DNA of 64,000 nt from an uncultured Acidimicrobiales bacterium (GTDB taxonomy: Bacteria; Actinomycetota; Acidimicrobiia; Acidimicrobiales; SZUA-35), in NCBI GenBank assembly GCA_938002965.1, contig CALKZY010000018.1, forward strand, positions 124,001 to 188,000, given 5' to 3'. The position numbers and the translations under genes were made by a program. Shown here piece after piece: positions 8,831-17,139 of this stretch; the first letter of the stretch is position 1, and the number at the start of each line of letters is the position of its first letter. The notes under the pieces were generated by a model. The model saw only the letters and a list, made by a program, of their open reading frames with translations. It did not search any database and was not told the origin of the DNA.

Positions 8831-10255
8831 CTAGAACGCTCCGTCGCTCTTGACGACCGCAGGAATCGTGCGAGCCAAGATCGACAGATCAAACCAGAGT
8901 GACCAGTTGTTCACGTAGTACAGATCGAGGCGCGAATACTCCTCGAATGATGTACCGCTACGTCCTGACACCTGCCATTGACCGGTGATTCCAGGTTTTA
9001 CGTCCAGGCGGTCGAACAATGCCGACTCCCAATGCGACATCTCTTCTCGCAGGGCCGGCCGAGGCCCGACAAGACTCATCTCGTTCTTGAGCACGTTGAT
9101 CAGCTGGGGAAGCTCATCGAGTGATGTCTTGCGCATGAACCGGCCGAGGGTCGTGACCCGCGGATCGTCCTTCATTTTGAACAGCGGACCGGAGCCCTCG
9201 TTCTCTGCCGAAAGGTCCTCCAGGAGCTTCTCGGCATCAACAACCATCGATCGAAACTTGAGCATGTCAAACGACTCGCCATACCGACCGACTCGTTCCT
9301 GGCGGAAGAAGACCGGACCGGGTGAGGTGAGTCGAACAGCCAACGTCAGGACCAGGAATATCGGGGAGACAGCCAGCAGAACCCCGGATGACAGAATCAG
9401 ATCGAACAGCCGCTTGGCCCGTCCTCTCCAGCCGGACTTCGGACGAGGAGCGATCCATGTGGCAACACCCGAACCAAGAGTTCGGGTCGCCAGACGATCA
9501 GCCGAGATGTCAACAACCGAGGATGCCAGGTCGACATAGAGGTGCGATCGCAGCAGCCCCCGCACCAGAGCATTAGCCGTCTCGGAGTCCAGGAAGGATT
9601 CTACGACGATCACGCCATTGGCCGAATTGGCCCGGGCCAACGCCAGAACCTCCGTGAGCAGATGTTCGCTGTTCTTAGCCACCTTGGGGTCAATGTGGGC
9701 GACCACGGCGTGTGGACTCGACGTATCGGCTGCTATCTGCGTCTCGAATCGAACGGCCTCACTTGACTCGCAGACCAGAACCGAATTCCAGAGACCTTGG
9801 CCTGATCGCCGACGCCTCCCGAACCACCAGCGCCAGACCTCACGACCGATCAGCACCGCGACGAGGCAGCAAGCCAACAGACCGAGGGCGGAACGGAACG
9901 GAACCTCAACGCGAAGCACAAGGGCCACGGCACCGATGAGTAACAACGAGCGAGAGCCACACCGAGCAAGGCGAGTGAACTCCTCCCCTCGCAGAGTCAC
10001 CAACCGTGAGTTGTATAAGTTGCTGGCAAACATGAAGAGCCAAAAGGCACCTACGTACAACGCCGAAAGCCAGACAGGCATGGCAACGGAGCCGGACAGC
10101 CAAGCGGCGACAAAGGCACCTACAGCCAGGGCCACAAGGTCGGAGCCCGACACCATGTGGCGTCGCAGTCTAGACCGGGCACTGGGTCGTGCGGGGCTCT
10201 CGTCCGGCTTGATGCCTTCCCGGGTCGCCTCAGGCTTATTGGTAGCTAACGTCAT
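8831..10255 (-). CDS. Polyprenyl glycosylphosphotransferase (undecaprenyl-phosphate sugar transferase, WbaP type)
   Basis: A 474-residue membrane protein. The first ~130 residues have about four hydrophobic helices (VALAVGAFVAAWLSG, LYVGAFWLFMFASNLY, SLLLIGAVALVLRV, LGLLACCLVAVLIG). A CoA-binding-like middle domain follows, then another helix (ILSSGVLLAVSPIFLVLTLAV). The C-terminal catalytic domain carries the family landmarks FFRQERVGRYGESFDMLKFR, SLDELPQLINVLKNEMSLVGPRPA and KPGITGQWQVSGR. The enzyme transfers a sugar 1-phosphate to undecaprenyl phosphate at the inner face of the membrane, starting exopolysaccharide or capsule repeat-unit synthesis. The sugar cannot be read from sequence. 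Transcribed alone; it converges with the gene at 8.2-8.8 kb. Confidence 0.92.
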   Translation of the reverse strand: MTLATNKPEATREGIKPDESPARPSARSRLRRHMVSGSDLVALAVGAFVAAWLSGSVAMPVWLSALYVGAFWLFMFASNLYNSRLVTLRGEEFTRLARCGSRSLLLIGAVALVLRVEVPFRSALGLLACCLVAVLIGREVWRWWFGRRRRSGQGLWNSVLVCESSEAVRFETQIAADTSSPHAVVAHIDPKVAKNSEHLLTEVLALARANSANGVIVVESFLDSETANALVRGLLRSHLYVDLASSVVDISADRLATRTLGSGVATWIAPRPKSGWRGRAKRLFDLILSSGVLLAVSPIFLVLTLAVRLTSPGPVFFRQERVGRYGESFDMLKFRSMVVDAEKLLEDLSAENEGSGPLFKMKDDPRVTTLGRFMRKTSLDELPQLINVLKNEMSLVGPRPALREEMSHWESALFDRLDVKPGITGQWQVSGRSGTSFEEYSRLDLYYVNNWSLWFDLSILARTIPAVVKSDGAF

Positions 10256-10385
10256 TTGAGCCTCGGGTACGTCGACAAAGACCGATTCCTAAAGATGATC
10301 GGCAGAAGTCGCCGGGCCATGATGCGTTTTTGAGCATTGGCCTTGGCTCACGGGTCCTGCTCGGCCCGCTGGTGGGTTGGTTGGA

Positions 10386-11894
10386 CTAGCTCCAGTTGCG
10401 AAGCGTGTCGACCAGAAGTCGAACACCGAACCCTGTGGCTCCCTTGGACACGAGGCCCTTGGTCGTATCGGAGTAGACCGACAACCCAACGTCGATGTGG
10501 GCCCACGGCTTGCCATCGACGAACTCTTTCAGAAACAACCCGGCGATCAAGGCACCGCCGAAGGGTTTGCTACCGACGTTGCGCAGGTCGGCGACCGCCG
10601 AATCAAGCTCGGTCCGGTATTCCGTCGGCAATGGCAGCCGCCAAACCTTCTCCCCGGTGCGGGCCGAGGCATCCTCCAACCGAGCGGCCAAAGCATCGTT
10701 GGTAGCCATGAGAGCGGCGTAACCGGTTCCAAGTGCCGCGGTGGCCGATCCAGTCAGGGTGGCGATATCGATGATGGCGTCCACTGAAGACTCCGAAGCG
10801 ATTGACAGCGCATCAGCCAGAATCAGGCGACCCTCGGCGTCGGTGTTTAGTACCTCGACGCTCTTCCCGTTGCGAGCGACGAACACATCACCTGGGCGCT
10901 GGGCGTTCGGGCCCGTCATGTTGTCGGTGAGCGGAATATAGGCCGTGACGTCAATGGACGTACCAACCGCCGGTAAAGCCGACATGGCGGCCAGCACGGC
11001 GGCGGCGCCGGCCATGTCGATCTTCATGGTCATCATTCCCTGAGCCGTCTTCAGCGAAAGCCCACCTGAATCGAAGGTGACGCCCTTTCCGACTAGAGCC
11101 ACGTGCGGCACCTTGGCCTTCGACTTGGCCGGGCGCGTCGGACGGTAGGTGAGCGTCACGAACTGCGGTGGGTGTTCCGAGCCCTGATTAACGGCCATCA
11201 AACCGCCAAGGCGTTCCTTCCTTATTCGAGCTTCGCTCCACACGGTGCAGCGAAGTCGCTCATCTTGGCGAGCAACGTCGCGAGCCTGCTCAACAAACTT
11301 CTGAGGCGTCATTGAGCCGCCGGGCTCGTTGACCATGTCACGAGCGAGGAGGACTGCATCAACGACCTGATCAGCGGTGGACAGACGGTTTCGCAGACCG
11401 CGGCCTTTGGCCACGATTGTCATCTTCTCGATCTTCGGCGCACCCTTGGATCGGGTGTAGTCCGACTTCAAGTCCCGGTAGCGATAAGTGGACAGTCGAA
11501 GTCCCTCGACGGCTGCAGCCAATATCTGGTCGTCGTTCAACGTCAACTTGGCATTGTCGGCGGCTCGTTGGGTCACGACCGAGACCAGTGTTGACGCCAC
11601 GGCCTTATGGTTGAAGACGGTTCGGCTGAAGGCGGCGGCAGCTTTGCGAACTCGTTCCTCGGTGAGGTCCGATGCCTTCCCTAGCCCGACCAAGACCTCG
11701 GTCGATCCGCTGCCGGTATCCACGATCGGCATTGTTTGACCGACCTTGGCGGTGAAGCCGTGTTGGCCCGCCGCCTTCCGGAGTCCGGCTTCTAGTGTGG
11801 CGAGGTCTTCGGCGAACAAGGGGCGATCCACAGCCGTTGCCGATTTAGGCACGGAGGCGGCTGTGGTCAGGGTCATTGCAGCGGCCTTTGGCAT
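10386..11894 (-). CDS. pepA: Leucyl aminopeptidase (M17 family)
   Basis: A 502-residue cytosolic metallopeptidase. The family signature NTDAEGRLILADAL is present, as are metal and substrate residues in LVGKGVTFDSGGLSLK and KIDMAGAAAVLAAM. Family members form hexamers with two metal ions and release N-terminal leucine and other residues from peptides in protein turnover. The ATG at 11894 is chosen because residues encoded upstream are poorly conserved-looking and Pro/Arg rich; an ATG at 11876 is equally possible and neither has a strong ribosome-binding site. It sits 87 bp downstream of the LigD polymerase gene on the same strand. Confidence 0.92.
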   Translation of the reverse strand: MPKAAAMTLTTAASVPKSATAVDRPLFAEDLATLEAGLRKAAGQHGFTAKVGQTMPIVDTGSGSTEVLVGLGKASDLTEERVRKAAAAFSRTVFNHKAVASTLVSVVTQRAADNAKLTLNDDQILAAAVEGLRLSTYRYRDLKSDYTRSKGAPKIEKMTIVAKGRGLRNRLSTADQVVDAVLLARDMVNEPGGSMTPQKFVEQARDVARQDERLRCTVWSEARIRKERLGGLMAVNQGSEHPPQFVTLTYRPTRPAKSKAKVPHVALVGKGVTFDSGGLSLKTAQGMMTMKIDMAGAAAVLAAMSALPAVGTSIDVTAYIPLTDNMTGPNAQRPGDVFVARNGKSVEVLNTDAEGRLILADALSIASESSVDAIIDIATLTGSATAALGTGYAALMATNDALAARLEDASARTGEKVWRLPLPTEYRTELDSAVADLRNVGSKPFGGALIAGLFLKEFVDGKPWAHIDVGLSVYSDTTKGLVSKGATGFGVRLLVDTLRNWS

Positions 11895-11981
11895 ACGAGT
11901 GAGCCTAAAGGGCCCTGGTCGAAACGCCTCGGTTTGAGAATGTCTCGGCAGTCTTAGGCCACCACCTGACACCCGGACGGT

Positions 11982-12905
11982 TTAGTCGTCGGTGCTGCCC
12001 GGAAGCTGCTGGGTCTCGGTGGCCACCGCGGCAAAGAGATCTCCGACTTGCGGCACTCGCTCCAGTACATCGACCGGAGCAAAACTCAACGGCCCGCCGT
12101 CGGCCCCCTCCGCCACCTCGGCCCAGGTGACCGGCGTCGACACGGTGGGCACCGGGCCGGCCCGAAGTGAATAGGGCGAGATCGTCGTCTTGTGCCGGGA
12201 ATTCTGCGACCAATCGACAAAGACTTTGCCCACCCGCACCGACTTCTTCATCTCGACCACCACCAGCTTGGGCAGCTCCTTTGCCGCCAAATGTCCGACG
12301 GCCAGGGCGAAGCGCGAGGCGTGAACATGAGTGTGCGGCGAGTTGAGCGGAACATACACCTGGAGGCCCTTGCCCCCTGAGGTCTTGGCCACACCGGTCA
12401 ACCCGACAGCGCCAAGCAGTTCCCTCACAACCAACGCCACCTGGCAGCACTCAACGATCGTTGCCGGCTCGCCGGGGTCAAAGTCAAACACCAAGATTGA
12501 CGGCGACTCGATGTCGTCGCAGTGCGCCATCGGTCCGTGCAGCTCAAGTGCAGCCAGGTTGGCAGTCCAAATGAGCGAGGCCGGCTCGTCGATTCGACAG
12601 TACCCAATGTCACCGTCTCGGTCGCCAGGCCCGATACCCACGTCGAGCCATTCCGGGCGATGCCCTGGACAACGTTTGTTGAAGAATGATGGTTTGTCGA
12701 CCCCGTCGGGCCACCTTCGAAGCGTCATGCAACGATTCGAGACGTGAGGCAGCATGTAGGGGGCGATGCGAGCGTAGTAGTCGATCACCTGAGCCTTGGT
12801 GAATCCAGCCTCTGGGTAGAGGACCTTGTCGAGATTCGACAGCGATAGCGTTCGCCCGCCGACATCGACCGAAACTCGTGACCCTTTGGATCCTGCGGTG
12901 CTCAT
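11982..12905 (-). CDS. LigD-type NHEJ polymerase domain, stand-alone
   Basis: A 307-residue protein matching the LigD primase-polymerase (PolDom) module: LSNLDKVLYPEAGFTKAQVI, HVSNRCMTLRRWPDG, FFNKRCPGHRPEW, the catalytic acidic pair in SILVFDFDPGEPA, and KTSGGKGLQVYVPL. It lacks the ligase and phosphoesterase domains found fused to it in mycobacterial LigD. The family fills gaps and adds ribonucleotides at double-strand break ends during bacterial non-homologous end joining. The Ku gene lies just upstream on the same strand (60-bp gap), giving a two-gene repair operon. A partner ligase must be elsewhere. Family call is secure. Confidence 0.92.
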   Translation of the reverse strand: MSTAGSKGSRVSVDVGGRTLSLSNLDKVLYPEAGFTKAQVIDYYARIAPYMLPHVSNRCMTLRRWPDGVDKPSFFNKRCPGHRPEWLDVGIGPGDRDGDIGYCRIDEPASLIWTANLAALELHGPMAHCDDIESPSILVFDFDPGEPATIVECCQVALVVRELLGAVGLTGVAKTSGGKGLQVYVPLNSPHTHVHASRFALAVGHLAAKELPKLVVVEMKKSVRVGKVFVDWSQNSRHKTTISPYSLRAGPVPTVSTPVTWAEVAEGADGGPLSFAPVDVLERVPQVGDLFAAVATETQQLPGSTDD

Positions 12906-12965
12906 TGTTGCCAGGTGCCGATTCGGCCGCGTCGAGAGGAGTCGCTACGCTGATGCCGGGGATGG

Positions 12966-13853
12966 CTAGGCCGACTTCGCCTCTTCCTCAAATGCTTCGT
13001 CTCCGTCATCAGAGTCTTTGGCTCGGCCTGAACGCCGAGCTCTCTTCGTGCCTGCTCCACCGGACTTGCGTGCTTGTTTGGCCGCACTGACGCTGGCTTC
13101 GAGGGCAGCCAAGAGGTCTACAACCGCCGCCTCCTCGTCGCCATCGCTGGTTTCGATCGCTCGGACCTCACCTGAGGCCTTCTGCTCGATCAAGTCGAGG
13201 ACCTGGTCACGATAGGAATCGCGGTATTGCTCAGCGTCGAACTCGGCGGCCAACGATTCGATCAGCTGATTGGCCATGGCCAGTTCGGCCTCGGAAACGT
13301 CAATCTCATTGAGTTCCTCGAGCCCTGGGATCTCCTCGGCTGCCACCACCTCGTCGGCGTAGACCATGGTTGACATCATCAACGTTCCGTCGATCGGCCG
13401 GATGGCCACAAGGTATTGCTTGGTCCGCATCACGAAGGTAGCGATGGCGACCCGGCCACTGTCGTGCATGGCCTGGGACAACAGCGTGTAGGACTTGCGC
13501 GCCAGTTCGTCGGGTACCAGGTAGTAAGCCGAATCGTAGAAGACGGGATCAATATCAACCTGGTCGACGAAGTCGGTAATGTCGATCATCCGTGACGCCT
13601 TCGGCGAGAGCGCCGCCAGCTCGTCTTCGGTAACGATGACATAGGAATCTTTGGAGATCTCGTACCCCTTGACGATCTGGTCGTAGGAGACTTCTTCGCC
13701 TTCGGCGTTGACCCGCTTTTGCTTCACCCGACTGTTGGTGGTCGAATCAATCTGATTGAATCTCACGGTTTTGCGGCTGACAGCCGAGTACAGCTTCACC
13801 GGCACCGAAACGAGACCGAAGCTGATGGCGCCGCTCCAAATGGCTCGAGGCAT
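12966..13853 (-). CDS. ku: Ku, DNA-end-binding protein of non-homologous end joining
   Basis: A 295-residue protein starting MPRAIWSGAISFGLVSVPVKL, the typical bacterial Ku opening. The core contains EVSYDQIVKGYEISKDSYV, ARKSYTLLSQAMHDSGRVAI and the bridge region MANQLIESL. The C-terminus is a charged tail, alternately basic (KRARRSGRAK) and acidic (DSDDGDEAFEEEAK), of the kind that contacts DNA or LigD. Ku forms a homodimeric ring on broken DNA ends and recruits LigD. It is the first gene of a two-gene operon with the polymerase domain downstream. Confidence 0.94.
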   Translation of the reverse strand: MPRAIWSGAISFGLVSVPVKLYSAVSRKTVRFNQIDSTTNSRVKQKRVNAEGEEVSYDQIVKGYEISKDSYVIVTEDELAALSPKASRMIDITDFVDQVDIDPVFYDSAYYLVPDELARKSYTLLSQAMHDSGRVAIATFVMRTKQYLVAIRPIDGTLMMSTMVYADEVVAAEEIPGLEELNEIDVSEAELAMANQLIESLAAEFDAEQYRDSYRDQVLDLIEQKASGEVRAIETSDGDEEAAVVDLLAALEASVSAAKQARKSGGAGTKRARRSGRAKDSDDGDEAFEEEAKSA

Positions 13854-13989
13854 TCCTTGCTCCTTCTCCTGTGGACTTCGTGGCGAACGTCTGGATCACT
13901 GTTTCCGCCGTGGCGGTTGCAACGTGATCACCCTAATAGCCAATCATGTTGTCGGCAGCGCCTCAACAAGGTTGACCGCAGTCAGTGCC

Positions 13990-14844
13990 CTAGGCCGACG
14001 CAAGAAGCGCCCTGGCCACCAAGTCAGTTCCGAAGGCGGTGAGGATGGCAAGGTACAACAGACCTGTCGCTGCCATCACCGCCGCGTACTGACGCTCCCG
14101 CAGGGCCGCAGTGGTGGCGGCCACAAGGGCGATGGTTGTTACAGCGCAAGCCACCCAGAACCAGCCGAGCATGCCTCCCCACCCATCATCAATGGCTCCG
14201 CTCAGCACCGATTGCATCCCGGTGGGCACCAAGAGCAGTCCTACGACCGGTAGCCAGAAAATCCCCGTCCACCTAACAAGCTCAGAGAGAAACCGACGGT
14301 CGAGACCCGGCTGTACCAGGTACCAGTGACCTAACAACATGGCGGCTGTCACTGCTCCAAGAAACAGGCTGCCGAACACCAGTCGTGCCGTGGTAAGTAG
14401 CGGCGAGACCGACACCAACCCGGCGACGATCACGCCGACGAGAGCAAGGCAACCGGCTACGAGATCAAGACGCGGGTCGAACTCCGGGCCCTCCCCCGCC
14501 TTGGCTCGTTCGCTGCGGTCGATTCCCGTCATCTGCGCTACCCGTTCGGTTCGTTGCTCGGCCAGCGCCTGCTGGTTTCGAACTCCGACCTCCCGCCGAA
14601 GAATCGACTGGGCAAGCCCGGCGGCTGTAACCATGACCGTAGCGACCGCCAGCAGATCCCGAGCCCCGACTGGATCGTACAACAGCCCAGTGGCCACGGC
14701 ACCGAGCGCGGAGAGCCCAAAGGTAGCCCTCATCATCCATCCATACCCCAGCCCGACATGCCGGTGCCGAGTAGTGACCCAGGTGAACAAAAGTCCTCCG
14801 GCAGCCCACTGGAGAAGAACGGTTGCGGCCGATAGCTCAGGCAA
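13990..14844 (-). CDS. Multi-pass membrane protein of unknown function
   Basis: A 284-residue protein with about eight hydrophobic helices, for example in TVLLQWAAGGLLFTWV, LSALGAVATGLLYD, LVAGCLALVGVIVAGLV, WVACAVTTIALVAATTAAL and VMAATGLLYLAILTAFG. A hydrophilic segment at about residues 85-120, with ARG/GLU-rich text, separates the first three helices from the rest. No catalytic or transport motif is recognisable. It begins 6 bp after the M24 peptidase stop, so the two are probably co-transcribed. I recall similar uncharacterised membrane proteins in Acidimicrobiia but cannot name a family. Confidence 0.7.
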   Translation of the reverse strand: MPELSAATVLLQWAAGGLLFTWVTTRHRHVGLGYGWMMRATFGLSALGAVATGLLYDPVGARDLLAVATVMVTAAGLAQSILRREVGVRNQQALAEQRTERVAQMTGIDRSERAKAGEGPEFDPRLDLVAGCLALVGVIVAGLVSVSPLLTTARLVFGSLFLGAVTAAMLLGHWYLVQPGLDRRFLSELVRWTGIFWLPVVGLLLVPTGMQSVLSGAIDDGWGGMLGWFWVACAVTTIALVAATTAALRERQYAAVMAATGLLYLAILTAFGTDLVARALLASA

Positions 14845-14850
14845 CGGTAG

Positions 14851-15969
14851 CTAGGCCTCGACGATGGCCAGATTGTGATCGGCCTGGTTGAGTGGACGCG
14901 GACCATCAGTCGTGCAGGCCACGATGTCTTCAATCCTGGCGCCCCATTTGCCAGCGATGTAGAAGCCAGGTTCAATCGAAAACACGTTGCCGGCCGCCAG
15001 TGGGGCGTCATTGCCCTCAACCAGGTAGGGGTCCTCGTGGGCCTCAACGCCTATCCCATGGCCGAGGCGGTGCAGGAACCATTGGTCCAAGCCTGCATCG
15101 GCCAAGTGACCGCGGGCCACGGCATCGACGCTTTGCGCAGCGCTGCCTTCAGTGGCCGCCTCTACCGCCAGACGTTGCGATTCGAAGAGTGCGTCGAACT
15201 GCTCTCTAAACTCGGCCGGTGGCTCGCCGGTGTAGACGCAGCGAGTGATATCAGAGCAGTACCCCGGCTCACCATGAGGCTCGGCAGTGGTTCCACCAAA
15301 GTCACACAACACGACCTCACCGGCTTTGATCACTCGGTCACCCGGATGGTGATGGGGACTTGAGGCGTTCTCACCGGCAGCCACAATGGCGAAGTTGACC
15401 GCGGCATGACCTTCAGCAAGAATGCGCCGACCAAGCTCGGCCGAGACGTCAGCCTCGGTTCGTCCGATCAAAGCAATGTCACCGCCCTGCAGCGCAGCGG
15501 CCACCCGGTCGACTCCGGCCGCGGCAGCAGCGAGACGGTCAAGTTCGTGTGGCTCCTTAACCGCCCGCAGATCCCCGACGACGGTGCCCGACGACACCCA
15601 ATCGTGACCCGGCATCCGGTGCTGCAAAGCTACAAGGAATCGGCTCCACGTATGATCGCCGATAGCTACCGTTCCACTGGCGCCCAGACCCTCCAGCTCT
15701 GCGGCCACCAGTTCGACGGGGTCCTCGGTTTCGCCCCACCCTTGGACGGTGAATACATCGGGCCGCTCAACAACGCGAGGGACCTCGAACGACGGAATCA
15801 CCAACTTTGGCTGATCACGGCGGGTTACCACCAGCATCGTCAGCCGTTCTAAGGCCATGGCCTCGTAACCGATCATCCACGGCAGGTCGGGACCGACCGA
15901 CAGCAACAGAGCGTCGACTTCCGCGGTCTCCATTGCCTCGCGGACCCGATTCAGGCGAGTTTCGAACAT
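14851..15969 (-). CDS. Xaa-Pro aminopeptidase-like M24 metallopeptidase
   Basis: A 372-residue protein with a creatinase-like N-terminal domain and a C-terminal pita-bread M24 domain. Likely metal ligands are in VLCDFGG and YCSDITR, HRLGHGIGVEAHEDP, FSIEPGFYI and ARIEDIVACT, the expected D-D-H-E-E series. The family splits N-terminal X-Pro bonds with two metal ions; some members act on dipeptides (prolidase), and sequence alone does not separate these. The start is the ATG at 15969. It is divergent from the gene at 16159 and precedes a membrane-protein gene by 6 bp. Confidence 0.9.
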   Translation of the reverse strand: MFETRLNRVREAMETAEVDALLLSVGPDLPWMIGYEAMALERLTMLVVTRRDQPKLVIPSFEVPRVVERPDVFTVQGWGETEDPVELVAAELEGLGASGTVAIGDHTWSRFLVALQHRMPGHDWVSSGTVVGDLRAVKEPHELDRLAAAAAGVDRVAAALQGGDIALIGRTEADVSAELGRRILAEGHAAVNFAIVAAGENASSPHHHPGDRVIKAGEVVLCDFGGTTAEPHGEPGYCSDITRCVYTGEPPAEFREQFDALFESQRLAVEAATEGSAAQSVDAVARGHLADAGLDQWFLHRLGHGIGVEAHEDPYLVEGNDAPLAAGNVFSIEPGFYIAGKWGARIEDIVACTTDGPRPLNQADHNLAIVEA

Positions 15970-16158
15970 AGTTCGATCCTAGGAGGTTCCTCCGCCCATC
16001 GGACCAACGCAATGGAGGTGTGGTAAACCCAGCTTTCAACCCGTTCGGCGGCGACAACAGCGAATGAGCCGTTGACCCCTTGCACGCCACAGCTGAACAT
16101 CCGATGTGTATGGGGACGGACGTAGTCTCGGTCCGGCGGACTTCTATCGAGATTCACT

Positions 16159-16881
16159 ATGCCCCTGCTGATACCCACCACCGACGCTGCATTAGTAGGC
16201 CTTTCCGGCCGCGACGACGCCGATCTTGAACAAAGAGCGGAAGCCATTGGATCGTCGGCTGCCCATGAATTGGGCGATCTGCACCGTCATGCCGGCGTCA
16301 ATTTGGAGATGCTCTCTACGTTGTCGAACAATCTGGGCGTCGCCCGAGACTGGCGGTTCCAGCCATCGATGGAGCATTTCTGGTCATCGGTGGCCGAACC
16401 TCGCTACGACGAACTCCTCGTGCAGTGCCGGCTGATACTTTCCGATGCCGGCGACCGCATGGTGGATCTACTGGAGGAAGGAGGCCAGCGTCAGACCGAA
16501 CTGGCAGCCAGGCAGGCAGCAGTGGAACACTTCGCTCGGGCCCTTGAACTCCCACAAACCACATTAAGGACCGGCGAAATGTGGCACCGACACCTCCAGC
16601 TGCGGGCCATCGCCCGAGTCGCCTATAACTGGCCCCGGACCTACCGACAGAGTTCGACCAACCGCTATCGACAAGCCAAGTTGGAGATCCTCGACTCGTC
16701 ACCGTGGTGCTATCAGGACCGCCTCTTATCAGCCTTTGAAGCGGCACACCGAGAGTTGGTTGATGGCCGAAGTGATCTCATATCCGAGCTTCGCTTCGTG
16801 GCATCAGCTGACGGTGTGCTCCCGTATCTAGGATTCCGCCCTTCACCAGTCCGTTCAACCCGACAAGACGTGCACACTTAA
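16159..16881 (+). CDS. Conserved hypothetical protein, helical
   Basis: A 240-residue soluble protein without a recognised domain. It is rich in predicted helix (LEQRAEAIGSSAAHELGDL, VDLLEEGGQRQTELAARQ, AVEHFARALELP) and contains scattered Trp/Tyr/Arg residues (WHRHLQLRAIARVAYNWPRTYRQ). No signal peptide. It is divergent from the M24 peptidase and is followed after 3 bp by a small membrane protein, so the two are likely one operon. Real-gene status rests on consistent codon use and its operon spacing; function unknown. Confidence 0.6.
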   Translation: MPLLIPTTDAALVGLSGRDDADLEQRAEAIGSSAAHELGDLHRHAGVNLEMLSTLSNNLGVARDWRFQPSMEHFWSSVAEPRYDELLVQCRLILSDAGDRMVDLLEEGGQRQTELAARQAAVEHFARALELPQTTLRTGEMWHRHLQLRAIARVAYNWPRTYRQSSTNRYRQAKLEILDSSPWCYQDRLLSAFEAAHRELVDGRSDLISELRFVASADGVLPYLGFRPSPVRSTRQDVHT

Positions 16882-16884
16882 CGA

Positions 16885-17139
16885 GTGCACCCACTCTCAA
16901 CCGCCCTGATCCTCCTTGGCTCGGCCCTGTGGCTTCCCATCGCCGTCAAATTCAGCGGCGTGGTCAGAACCGGCAACCGCATGGCCTTCATTGGGAACCA
17001 AGCCGGGGTGTTGATCGCCATGGCCGGTTGGTTGGTCTCGGGCCGCGTATGGGTGGCCGCAGTCCATGCCATTTGGTTCGCCGCCGCTCAGGGTTGGTTC
17101 GTTGTGGTCGGCAAGAACCAGATCCGATCCGGCGTTTAA
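16885..17139 (+). CDS. Small membrane protein, unknown function
   Basis: An 84-residue protein from a GTG start, three bases after the preceding stop. Three hydrophobic segments are visible: TALILLGSALWLPIAV, GVLIAMAGWLVSG and VHAIWFAAAQGWFVVVG. The stop overlaps the 3' end of the convergent LipB-LipA gene. No family recognised. Confidence 0.6.
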   Translation: MHPLSTALILLGSALWLPIAVKFSGVVRTGNRMAFIGNQAGVLIAMAGWLVSGRVWVAAVHAIWFAAAQGWFVVVGKNQIRSGV

